A DNA stretch of 64,000 nt from Panicum virgatum (lineage: Eukaryota; Streptophyta; Magnoliopsida; Poales; Poaceae): NCBI RefSeq assembly GCF_016808335.1, contig NC_053139.1:14681819-14745818 (forward strand). The letters run 5' to 3'. The position numbers and the translations under genes are program-made. A model generated the notes under the pieces. It made no database searches, had not been told where the DNA came from, and was given only the letters and a program-made list of their open reading frames with translations. This document shows positions 11,663-23,100 of the stretch, one piece after another. Positions within the stretch are counted from its first letter, which is position 1, and every line of letters begins with the position of its first letter.

Positions 11663-14600
11663 TTACAAAACCTCACTTGACATCATATCCCAAATAACAC
11701 TAGCATAACTCTGCACCTCCTGGTTTGCTTCGCCAGAGCCAGCTTTGTCCGCCTCCTCCGCTCCACCACCCTCGACCGAAAGTCCTGGCTCCTGTATCAC
11801 TTCTGAATTCTAAAAGACAAAGCATAATGTGAGATCAAAGAGCGAGGTCAATAGACCAAAACCCCGAAATCCCAATCATGTTACCTCCAGTTGGGCAGCG
11901 GCAAGAGCACGCACGGCTTCTTTTCTAGAAGTATACCAAAACTTTTCAAAGAAGGCTGCCTTCACAGGCTGAACCCCCAAAACTTCACCACTCAAGTCAC
12001 CATACGGCACAAACATAAAATCATCCTCCACAAGCTTCGCAAGATCAGTGCATCCCCCGCGCACTTGATGCCCGAGAAGACCTTCGCAAAACAACGATGC
12101 AGCGTTATCACTTGCAACGTCCATAATCTCTCCAAGTCCCTCAAACTCAGAAACCAGCCAATTCATTAGGCGAAGCACTCCCTCCCTACCCTCTGCTGGC
12201 TCGGGTAGCGGCAACGGCTCAGCACCAAGAACTGCAAGAGCTTTCTTGACCTCTATGTATACAGCATCGGCCCACCACGCAATATCCGCAAAGACCTGCT
12301 CAACCTTCGTCAGCTTGGTGCCAAGATCCACCGAAGTATCGTCCTTCTTCTTAGTCTCTTCTTCCAAAAAATTCACTCTCTCCTTGAGAGATGCCATTCT
12401 GTTGGCATCTTTCTCCACAGTGTCTCGAAGGCTCTCCAAAACCTTCTCGTTATCCGCCATAGCCAGTTCCATCTTCTCATTTTTTTCCCTTCAACAGTGT
12501 GTTCTCCTCCTTCAACAGGGAAGAAAGGTTGGTCAAAGTCCGAACCTCCTCTTTAGCCTTCTTCAGCTGGCTCACCAGGTCTAGCATCTCGTTGGCCTGT
12601 TTAAGCCAGATCTCTTCGTCTAAGGAAAGTTTCTTCACAGCGAAGAGGCTCGCAACTGCAAGTTTTCTGCTGAGATCTTCGACAATTCGAACCGCCTCGG
12701 AGGTTCCACATTCGGCCAAAACTGCATCAAATTTTGCAGGTCAAAACTGTCACCTCCGGGCGATAAAACAATAAAGCATACACACATGATCATACACGCA
12801 GCTTTATCTGGCAGTAGCACACCCAGCAAGCTTGGACCTTCGGTCAAATTCTGCAGCTCCAGTATGGACATAGCTACAGCTGCATCAAACCATCCATCAA
12901 GTCACTATAGCGATAACAAAACCAAAAAAATGGGGTGGGGGGGGGGGAATCGAAGCTTACTAGTCTTGTCAATAGACGCTCCCATCTCAAGCGCATCATC
13001 ACCTTTCGGGGGACCCTCAAGCAAATCTGAAGGTACTTCGGAAATGCCCCAGCACAAGGTGCAACAACGGCCTTCTCCCCTGAAATCTCCCCCTCCTCCA
13101 CCTCCACAACATTGCGCGCACTCAACGCGGCCGTCACCTTTGGCTGCAGCACCTTCGGGACCGCCGCAGCCTTCTTCTCACCAATATTAACGATGCTCTG
13201 CAGCCTCCTCCGCTTTCGAGAAGCTTCAGGGGCATTGTGCAGAGCAATCAATGCCTTGGCAACCTCCACATGACGGCCAGAACCTGCGAGCATAGTGCCA
13301 TATTCATCACCAAGATCATGGCGAGACAACCATAATGCTCCCTCGGGAGCAACAATCTCCCCACCCATAGTTTCTAACAGCTCCTCCATGAATAGGGGCA
13401 TACCGCTATTATGAGGGAAAACCTCTTGATCCAATGCCTTCCTTTTGATACTCTCCACCTTTTTGACATCAACTTTCGCAATCGAAGGTTTCAAAGACAC
13501 TCGGACACGAGTACCTATAGCAGCACTACCTCCCGAAGTTCCTACTTCCTCTGCTTTACCCTTCCCCTTTGAATTTCTTAGGAGAACCTCCGATCCAACA
13601 TTCCCAGGCTCTATCATACACTTCAGCACGCCCGAAGGTAAAGGACGTGCTTTGTATTCGACACACATTTCTGAAAGACATCTGTTCAACCGAATGTCCC
13701 CCCCCCCCCCCCCCCCGCAAATCTCCACCAAAGAATTATACTCTTCACGATTCCACGGGCCAAGCATCTCCGAAGCCTCCCTCTCCAGCTCCTCAACAAT
13801 AACCTCATCACTTTTACCCTCCGGCTTCCTCAAGTCAAACAGGAGCAGCAATCTCGTAATCCAAGCCTGTAAACTTTTTGTGCACCAACTCCATCGGGGC
13901 CCACCCGGAGGTTAATGGCCACACCCTTGCTGCAAGGAACTCTTCAACGATATCTCTACCACCACAAGCCTTGCAAGCCGCTCGAAAGGCTGCAATGCAG
14001 GACTATAATTCAGCAAAGTGCTTGATGAAGCCCGGCTGATAAGTATGATCAAAATCCTCAATTTCCGAAGCCAGTGGATATATCTCCTCACTAGATCCTT
14101 CAGGATCCGGAAATCCAATCTTGGCATAAAACCAATACCTAAGCCAATTCCCCTCCCACTTGTTCCTTTGGGCCACGGAAAGCATGATCTTCTCAAGCCC
14201 CACCTTCTTGTTCGGCTTGCGGGGCACGAAGGTGCAACAGCCTTTTTGCACCTCGCTCGGATCAGCGTCGCTGTCCACATAAAACTTCTGAGGCTGGCAG
14301 TGCAGCTCGAAAAGCCTGCAAAAGGCGTCCACTGATACAACACATCCGAAGGTCTGCACTGCCCACAAAAATGTGGAAAGTGCCACAAACCCATTTAGGG
14401 TGAAGTTATACAACTTCACATTAAAGGGCTCCAAGAGCTTCGGTACCATCGGATCCACCGGGAACCGAAGGCCAACAGTAAAGAAATCCTTGAAAACCAC
14501 AACCTCGCCCGCCTTTGGCACAGGATGTATCTCCCCTTCAGGGGGACAGCACACTCCTTCCTCAAAATACCCCTTTGAAACATAGAAATCTATGGTGTTC

Positions 14601-14900
14601 TGCGAGACAAGACACTGCTCAAAAAGCAAGGTCTTACGTTTCTCGGGAGCCATCGACTCCGAAACACTAGCAGAAACCTCCGACAAGTTTTCGCCAGACT
14701 ACTGTTGTGGTTCCGAAGGGTGTGAGGAACCAGCCCCTCCACTCGCAGGGTCTACCTGATCAGGGTCTGCACAAAGAACCCCGCGTTTGATATTAGCCAT
14801 ATCTACACAAAAAAGGGGTGGAAACACAAAGTTAGCAAAGAAAACAAAGAGAAAGAACAAAACCTTCGATTGGCCTCGCTGTAACCTTCGTGCGAGCCAT
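11663..14900 (-). pseudogene. Spliced antisense gene of the Tat element (Transposase_28 type plus coiled coil)
   Basis: The reading starts MARTKVTARPIE (14900), crosses a 61-bp intron and continues MANIKRGVLCADPDQ. The next part carries the plant putative gypsy-type transposon domain: VCCPPEGEIHPVPKAGE, FTVGLRFPVDPMVPKLL, LSTFLWAVQTFGC, NKWEGNWLRYWFYAKIGF. A basic, low-complexity middle and a coiled coil (12719-12000) follow, then an acidic last exon ending at 11663. Splice-like borders occur at 12960/12873-12879 and 11884/11810. In-frame TAG stops at 14701-14699 and 14005-14003, and a frameshift near 13840, break it. Such antisense ORFs are known in Grande-like Tat elements; their function is unknown. 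Confidence 0.8.
14803..14863 (-). other. 61-bp intron 1 of the antisense Tat gene
   Basis: The minus strand reads GAAG|GTTTTG at the donor, a TGCTAAC branch-like site, and TTTTTTGTGTAG at the acceptor. Joining the exons gives an in-frame GAT codon between MARTKVTARPIE and MANIKRG. Sixty-one bases is near the lower limit for plant introns, so splicing is inferred. Confidence 0.6.
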
Positions 14901-15025
14901 CCTCAGCTCAAGAGTACTCACAAAAACAAAAAGGTCCTCGAAGGTCCGAAAATAGTAACAATCAGTGAGGATGCGACAGGTGTACAACGCAAGCAAAGAG
15001 CGAAGGCTCACAACCCCACCTCCGC

Positions 15026-15033
15026 TTATATAG
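15026..15033 (-). promoter_or_regulatory. TATA box for the antisense Tat gene
   Basis: The minus strand reads CTATATAA in a GC-rich surround, 126-133 bp upstream of the ATG at 14900. Start of transcription near 15000 would give a leader of about 100 nt. No other gene on this strand would use it. Confidence 0.6.
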
Positions 15034-15233
15034 GGCCGGAGAAAGCTACAGTGCACAACGGTAAAATCGATGCAGAATACCAAGAGTCACTAAATCAATG
15101 TTCGACACGTAAGCCTAAACCCTCCAACCTTCGAAACAGCCCCCACGCCAACGTTTCGGGGAGACATTTTCTGGAGGCGAGGCCTCGCAATCACAAGATC
15201 GTGGGTTCGAACCGTCGGCGTCGGACCTTGCCC

Positions 15234-15244
15234 TTGAGGGGCTA
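15234..15244 (+). other. Polypurine tract-like site of the Tat element
   Basis: TTGAGGGGCTA lies upstream of the 3' LTR. In Tat elements such a tract normally abuts the LTR; here about 90 bp intervene (15245-15333), including a hairpin. Confidence 0.5.
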
Positions 15245-15261
15245 CTATTGGCTTGGGATGA

Positions 15262-15300
15262 GATTATTGGGGAGCTGCAAAAGCAACTCTTCCAATAATC
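15262..15300. repeat. Inverted repeat between polypurine tract and LTR
   Basis: GATTATTGGGGAGCTGC at the left pairs with GCAACTCTTCCAATAATC at the right, arms of about 17 bp with mismatches. It looks like part of a small MITE inserted between the polypurine tract and the LTR. Related text (GGGATTATTGAAAAACTG) recurs at about 16130, beyond the LTR. Confidence 0.5.
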
Positions 15301-15333
15301 ATAAAAGAATTATTGAACATCTCCATTAGTTGG

Positions 15334-16074
15334 TGTTGGGGATCGCTACCTTCGGGTATTCACCCGAAGGCCGTAAGCTACGGCGGTAACCTTCAGATAC
15401 TCTAACACTAAGGTTACGCGACCACATCTCCCTCAGCTTGGCTACATTCACCTAACCGAAGGTGACTCGGGTTCCACGGGCAGAAGCACCAAGTACATCG
15501 AAGGTGAACGCGCTGGCCTTCGAGAGCACGCTAAGACCGGGCGTCCCCGAATGAGGAGACAAGAATCAACCGAAGGTCTCCCTCGTGATCGACTAAAGGA
15601 AAAGCACCTCGTGCAATCGGAGCACTGCGAAGGTGCTGAAGGCTTCGGAGGTGGCATGAGAAACATGATCATGTAGACAAATCCGACTTGTACACAACAA
15701 TGTTGTAGAATTTACAGAAAAGCCGAAATATACCACCTGAATGTTAGCAGGTGAGGGATATTCTGGGAATTAGTAGGAGAAGGTCCGGGCTATAAATAGC
15801 GCCCCTTTTCTACCTTGAGATGGGTTGATAACTTTTTACCATTTGAGAGATATACTTATGTTCTCCCTCTTTGTCAACTCTGTATCCTTCGCATTGTATG
15901 TTCCCGGTCGATCACTAAACGAAGATCCCAACGGTTGGTGAGCATCTCTGGTGGTCTTTCTTTCCCCCAATAAACTATCAATATTGAAAAAGATATACTC
16001 GACCAGTTTCCCAAAATTCTTCCCTTTCCTCAATAATAATTATTATATTGGGTGTCCCAGTATTTTATCCTAAC
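15334..16074 (+). repeat. 3' LTR of the Tat element
   Basis: It begins TGTTGGGGATCGCTACCTTC and ends near TTTTATCCTAAC at about 16074 (right edge uncertain by a few bases because a terminal CA is not clear). It is rich in CCTTCGG/CCGAAGG motifs, as is the internal region. A TATA box lies at 15791. Only one copy is in the window. Confidence 0.75.
15791..15799 (+). promoter_or_regulatory. TATA box of the Tat LTR
   Basis: TATAAATAG in a GC-rich context inside the LTR is a good core promoter. It reads toward the PGM gene start at 16546, so read-through into the gene is possible. Confidence 0.65.
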
Positions 16075-16300
16075 TCCCTCAAATAAAGAGAAAATTTCTG
16101 CTCTCCAAATATGTTAGTTGTATTAGGATGAGGATGGGATTATTGAAAAACTGTAAAAACATCTTCCCTAATAAAGTAATAATCTATGAAAATAGTAATA
16201 CTACTTTATTGAGAGATGTTGTCGGGGGACTCCAGGAGATGCTGTGTATAGAAAGATTTGTTCGGAAAATGCCGGAGATGTTCTAATGCAGCTTGCTCTC
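16075..16300. other. MITE-like AT-rich stretch upstream of the PGM gene
   Basis: The stretch contains GGGATTATTGAAAAACTGTA and AATAATC phrases resembling the hairpin at 15262-15300, and GAGATGTT/AACATCT complementary phrases. No clear termini or target duplication were found. It forms the proximal upstream region of the host gene. Confidence 0.3.
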
Positions 16301-16545
16301 AGCACCACAGAACTATCACAGCAGCGCCTCCACCCCACACGCTCTATCAAGCCAGGCAGCACCCGCCGCATCCCGACGAACTCCTGGCCTGAAAATATCC
16401 CTCCGTACGCGACCTGATATCTCTCGCTGAGATATTTCCCCAGGCGGACGCGCGCGTATATCATCTCCCGTCTCCGAGAACTAGCTACTCAAGCTGTCAT
16501 GCACTGGCATTGTGTGCCGTTTCTCCTCGCTCGTCACTAGCTGCA

Positions 16546-17100
16546 ATGGCCACCGTCACCACTTCTTCGCCGGCCACTCTGCAGTCATGCAAGCACGCTA
16601 GCCACGGCGTGGTGCGGTACTGCCCTCCTCTCCCGTGGAGGAGGAGGAGCTACAGCCAGGTATCGACAAGAGCCACGGCGAGCTCACATGGTCAGCCCTC
16701 GGCGACGACAGGCGGCCGGGTAGAGGCGCCCGTTGGCATCGCCGCGGAGGCGGGGGAGGAGGGCGACAGTATCCGGAGGCTGCAGAACGGGCCGGACGTG
16801 CGGGGCATGGCGCTGGAGGGGGAGAAGGGCCGGCCAGTGGACCTCACGCCTCTGGCGGTCGAGGTTGTCGCGGAGAGCTTCGGGGAGTGGCTGCGTGAGG
16901 AGCTCCAGCGGCCGGAGGGCGAGGAGCTGCGGGTGTCTGTCGGCTGCGACCCACGGCTGTCGGGCGCAAGGCTCAGCGCCGCGCTCTTCGCGGGGCTCGC
17001 GAGGGCGGGGTGCTCCGTGTTCGACATGGGCCTCGCCACCACGCCAGCGTGCTTCATGAGCACCATACTGCCTCGGTTCAACTATGACGCGTCTATTATG
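16546..17100 (+). CDS. PGM-family gene exon 1
   Basis: It encodes the putative transit peptide and the first alpha/beta domain up to YDASIM. The donor is ATG|GTAACT at 17100/17101, phase 0. Strong GC3 bias is typical of the 5' ends of grass genes. Confidence 0.88.
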
Positions 17101-20100
17101 GTAACTCTTCTGTCTAGTGTCATTTCTTGAGATAGTGTTTCACTTCTTACATGTTACGTGCATTGATATTCTCGACTAGTGCGGACGCGAAAAAGCCGTA
17201 GAGTTTCTGTCGTTCAGAGTTGTTTGAAATTATTCATGGGTCTCTTCCCCCAATCCTGTTTCTACGGGTGACCGGACCAAAGCAAACACACGTGACGCCC
17301 CCCCCCCCCCCCCCACACACACACCCCCCCAAAGGAACATCACAAATATGGTAAACTACGAGGATGAGCATGCAGCAACCAATCAGGAATTATGGGAAGC
17401 AACATCTCCAACTAATTACTCATATTTCATATAAAAAACTCTCAATAATTAATAACTATTTTTGCATTTTTTGATGATGATCACTATAGCAGACTCCCAA
17501 AACACACTCTCACCGGAGGATAGGGTAGAGGGACGAGTCCTGTGCAGGAGGGCTCTGATCTTTGCGAAAGATGGAGGGCAAATTAAAGATGACACCAATA
17601 GTAGTGGACATACAATAGAAGTTTAGCTAGGTTGCTGCAAATACATGAGCAAGAGGGACAGATCAGTGTTACGGTACGGTGTAAGGCTGCTGGCAAGAAG
17701 AGCAACATGCGTGCTAGTGTCGATTCAGCTTATCAAAAACGCCCACGGCCACCAATAAACAAAAGTTGTTCTGCTTGTCGGGTTCCAGTTACAGGGTTGG
17801 ATATAGTAGCGTGGGGACACTACTACAGAAATGCTAATTTATTCCTATTGGAAAACCCTTGTTGTCCTGGTTTTCCAACCGGGAACGCTAGGCCGGGACA
17901 AAAGGGGGTCCTTTTGTCCCGGGTCTGGCAACCGGGACAAAAGGCTACCTTTTGTCCCGGTTGGTAACACGTGGCTGCCAGCGCCACGTGGCTAGCGCAC
18001 CCTTTTGTCCCGATTGGTGAGGTCCCTTTTTTTTTCCTGTTTTCCTTTTCTCAAATTTTTTCTATTTCAATTATACTTTTGCATTTCAATTAAACTTATG
18101 TATTAGAATTCAGTGTGTATGATCTCCACTAACACACACACACATATACAGTGTTCTAAAAAACATTTTTAAACGTCGTTTAATCTTGATTAAACGCTGA
18201 ACGGTGGCCAAGCGTTGCGTTTAATCACAGTGTCGTTTAATCACAACACACGTTTAATCATGTTCAATCCGTTTAATCACAAAAAACTCTAAACCATAGG
18301 CAAGCGTTCGCCTAGCGTCTAGCGTTTTTTAGAACCTTGCACATATATATATATATAGTTACTTATATAATATTTGTCCTAGATAGTTTTCATATATAAA
18401 TTAATTCACTTATATATATATATATATGTATACACATATCTATACATGTGAATTCCTTTACATATGAAAATGTCTAGGACCAATATTATATAAAAATATA
18501 TATATACACATATATATTATTGGAGTGCTTATATATATAATACATACATACTCATAAATAGAAATTTAATACATACACACATATTACATAGGTATTCGTT
18601 CTTAATTACATATATACACGTATATTATCATATTTGCTGCGATTGTCAATATTAGATAGTCCATCATAGTAGAATTCGCCTTTTGGATTGAGGACTTGCT
18701 CAACAATAAATCCGGAGAATTGTTCTTGAATCGCCATAATCTTTTCCTCCGGTATGAGTTTATCGCGCATCTCCTCGACCTATGGAAAAAGGGATAATTA
18801 ATTTCGACTAATTAAAATACGAGTTCAAATATTAACAAGTTTTTTACTTACTTCCTCCTCCCAATCTGTCCAGGCCCTTGGAGGACCTACCAGACCATGG
18901 ATGTTCTCGCATACATAGTATGCGCATAAATTAGTGCCTTGTTTCTGCCTCATACACTTTAAGAGAGAAGAAATTATCAGGTATTTACATTAATATATAA
19001 TAAAACTAATGAATCGTGCAACGAATCATCCAAGTGCGTACCGCAAAATCTGTCTTGATCTTCAATTCCTTGTCAAATTTGGCTGAATGATTTTTAGCGA
19101 ATTGTTTCCAAATCCTGTGCATGATTAGAACAATTATAGTCAAGTAACAAAGTGATTCAAATTATCGGTCATCGACGGAGTAGTGGTAGAATTACTTTTT
19201 CATCATGTTAAGAAGATTTTCTTATTGTTCTGGATTTCTCCTCGATGAGTCCATAACCACGAGTAGGCTCTTCTCGGGAATTATGACAATTAGGACCCAG
19301 TGTTCACTGCAAGATTATATGGAGGCAGTTCTTGGTAGTTAAGGTTTAAACAATTCGATTACATAATAGAAAGAGTTAGAAGGAAGGAATCACTCACGCA
19401 AAGTTGTAAGGAAACAATATCATTTCCTTGTTGTGATGAACGCTTATGTACTTGAACAAGTTTTGGAATAGCTCATCGGAAGTGTCGCGTAGAATCCTCC
19501 AATTACAAGTAATTGGGTCAATGAAGCCGAGGTGAGAGTATCCCTTTCTCCTGCAAGTTTTTATCTCCATTCTACATGATACCGAATAAATCAAGGGATC
19601 AGTATGTTGAGATCATGCAAAACAATACGTAAGGAGAGTAAAATACTTACAGAACCCACAAGCCGACCATAGAGATGTCGAGGTCCTCCTAATGGAATAG
19701 TTGGTAAATTTCTTCCCAGTTTATCCATATAATGGCCTCCCCCCGTAATGGCCTCCCCCCGTAAGAAATCTTCATCTTTAATCTTTGCGCCCTGCATGAA
19801 GATGCAATCGGCCATTGCATGCATGTAGTGCTGGTGCAGCTTATACATTTGCGTTGGAAGCACAGACACTACTTCGGGGGGTACAAGAGATTTGCCCAGC
19901 TCATACGTCCATTTGACGACCACATCGGCCTTTGGAATATCTTCTCCCCCTGCAATCTGAGCCACCATCAGGTTTGATTCTTTCAAAAAAGTAACAAAGT
20001 CTTGTTGTTGCGTCATCTGTCCCACTACGAGAGGCTCTATTGATTGTTTCTTTTGGGCTCCGAGCTGTGGAACGTCGGACGATGACGACTTTGATTGTCT

Positions 20101-23100
20101 CTTCTTTTTCTCAGTAGTTTTGATAATTGTGCGTTCGTAGTCTAAAGGGGGATCTCTCGGAATGAATTTTCTCTTATTTGTTTCGCACATTCCCTTAAAA
20201 AAATTCAAATCTACTGGATTTATCACTTTCTCGGGCTCCGGCTTCGGCTTCGTCTTGAAGTGCTCTTTAACTCTTTCTTGAGTTATCTGATCGCATTCTT
20301 CAAGGCTCATGTCCCAGGGTTTAATAGGAGCCTCCTTGGTTTTTTTTCTTCTTTTCCTTCTTCTTTGGAGGCTCCATAGCCGGTGCAGTTACCTTCTTTA
20401 CCGGCGGCTGTTTCTACTTCTTTGCCGGCGGCAGAGGGTGTGACCATGGAGACGACGGTGACGCTTGAGTGTTCATCGGCGCATGAGATGATGGTGATAG
20501 AGAATGTGCCGGTGAACTTTGCTGAGACAGTGCTGCCCTTGGGGGGTTTTGCGGAGATGATGGCCTTGGAGAGACATGCTGAGATGCCGGTCTTGGTGTT
20601 CGATCATCCGACTTTAGGACAATGTAGCGCTTATCCCATAGGATGTAGCCATGAATGACTTCTGCTAGTGTCCTCTCCCCATCGCCTCCAGGAATATCAA
20701 CCTCGAGTGTCTCCCAACCCTGGCACACCTGCTCCACGCCAACTCTTGTATATCCTGCCGGAATTTGCTGCCTGTGGTACACGTCGCCTGGTTGGGTTGG
20801 CATGTAGGTACCGTACGCAACAGTGAACATTAAGTTCTTAATGGCAGTCTGCAGGTCACAAGGTGTCCGCTGGGTGATCTCATCCACTGGAAATCACTGC
20901 GGGGCCATCGCTTCAACTGCGGCCTGGATCCCCGTTGGCTCGACGGCGACGTCTGTGGAAGCGCAGCTGCTTTTCCGCTAAGACATATGATCGGCTGCGA
21001 CATTAGGCTCTGGAGGCACTGTTTGCGCTTGCTGTTGCCGGCTCATTGCTATGGCCACTTGGCGTTGAACCTCTTCCTCCAGTCTTTGATCGTGTGACAT
21101 GAGCCGTTCCTCTAGCCTTCGCAAGTGCTCCCGCTCATCATTCTTTCTTCTTTGCTGGCTTCTATATGATTCAATGTAATCCCTGAACCCATACTTCCAC
21201 AGAACCACGCCTTTGCCTCTTGTGCGGCCCGGATGCTCTGGATTCCCAAGGGCATAAGTTAGCTCGTCCCTCTCTCTATCTGGCTGGAATGTTCCCTCGG
21301 CCGTTGCTTGTATGGCCTCCTGTAGTCTCTGGGCTGCTAGCTGGATCTTTGGCCCATAGATGCAGTCCCCAGTCAATGGGTCCAAGCTTCCCCCGTGACC
21401 ATAAAACCAAGTCCTTGACCTTTCAGGCCAGTTCATGGTCGCAGGTTGGATGCCTCTGTCAAGCAGATCCTGCTCCGTCTTCTCCCATTTGGGTATTGCA
21501 AGCTTGTAGCCTCCTTGGCCTAGAATGTGATGGTACACTTTCTTCGAGGCATTGTCTTTGGCCTTCTGCACCTTCTGAAGCCCAAGCTCTGAAGACTTGT
21601 ATTCCACAAATGCATCCCAGTGACCCCTGAGCTTTTCGAGCTCGCCGGTAAATACGGGTGTGGTCCCGGTCTTAATATATTTCTTCCTCAAAATTTTCTT
21701 GAATGATTGCAGCTGTTCGGCCATCTTACTCAGGGTCCAGCGCTTGCATATCTCTTCGGATTCAGCTAGAACCGTAAAGTTTTTCTTAAGCTCCCGCCAG
21801 CACCATTCTTTTTCTCTTTCGGGTACCGCATCCCGTTCCTTGCTTGGATTGGAAGCTTTCCAGAGCCTGAAGCTGATCGGGATGTGGTCCCTGACAATAC
21901 ATCCGGATTGTCTTATGAATTTTTTGGCGGCAGCTTCTGGAGCGATCGGTTCGCCATCTGGACCAACTTCCGTTATAATGAACCGCCCTTCCAGATTTTT
22001 TGTCGGGCCTCGCTTCGTCTTTTTCTGCTGCGATGATGATCCAGACGGCTATAAAAAAGCATTCATATTATTCATATAGATTCAGATGAAAATATGATTT
22101 TCACTACAAATAAGTATAGTTGTGATATGTACATTAGCACTATTCACCAGCAGCGTCATCTTGAATAGATGGTGGCTCAATTCCATCACCGGACATATTC
22201 AAATATATATCGGTATTGCTGCCATCATCAGCTTGTTCAGGGACATCTCCTTGAGCTTCGGCAATCATATTCAACAGGAACTGTTCATCTTCCGCGTTTG
22301 TATGTCGCGGGTCCATCGTAACTAAAATATGAATACAAATAAAACCCTTAAAAAAATCTCTAAATAATCCACATATTTGCGAGCATTTGATCGGAATTCG
22401 CGGGTCCATCTTGACTAAAACATATAAGAAAAATCACTAATTGCCTATAGATGGACGAGGTCGAGAAATATTCTCAAAGTAATTCAAGAAATATACATGA
22501 AATATTTTGTAGTCACTAAGTAATATATATGAAATGTATAAGTCACAATATTCAATGAGTAACAATGTTCAAAAAGTATACATGAAATATTATAGACATT
22601 TTAATAAGTAATTCAAATATATGTACACAAAATTTCACAGTCCAGGAAATACATGAAATTCTATCAATAATTTCACTAAGTAATGTTCTATCAAATATAT
22701 GTTACATTTAGTTGTCGGCGAGGGTTGAAGGTCGATGAACGAGGTCGAGAAGGGGGGCGGATGGTTTAGTGCTTGGTAATGATCTATCGGACGTCCGTGC
22801 CTACATAAATTTAAATACACTTTACGCACACATACAAACATACATACACATTCATACATTTAAAAATTAAATATACAAATTTTGATTTCATTCTAAATAA
22901 CATGAACTCATGTTCACATTCATACACCAATATGTTTTCAAATTTACACAACAAATTATGATGTCACTCTAAATAATATAATTTCAAAAGTAATTAACAA
23001 GTTAACAAATAATCTATATTTTAAACAATTATGATTTCACTCTAGTTGCCATCAATAATTATGATTTCACTCTAATTGTCATCACAATTAAATAAATTAA

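Larger units (their letters stand above)
7605..16074 (+). mobile_element. Tat-lineage Ty3/gypsy retrotransposon, 5'-truncated
   Basis: The element contains the tail of reverse transcriptase, a Ty3-type RNase H, a second archaeal-type RNase H, integrase, a minisatellite, an antisense accessory gene, a polypurine tract and a 3' LTR. Dual RNase H plus an antisense Transposase_28-type ORF are hallmarks of Tat elements such as Grande and RIRE2. The 5' LTR, gag, protease and most of RT are missing. Stops and frameshifts in pol show it is inactive. Confidence 0.85.

Noticed and set aside
15195..15225. tRNA-like GTGGGTTCGAACC (B-box-like) sequence
   Set aside because: No A box, anticodon stem or acceptor stem could be paired; it lies in the 3' region of the Tat element and may be a decayed SINE or chance.
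17298..17340. C-rich and CA-rich run as a possible regulatory or structured site
   Set aside because: It is a homopolymer/microsatellite tract typical of intron noise; no second structured element is present.
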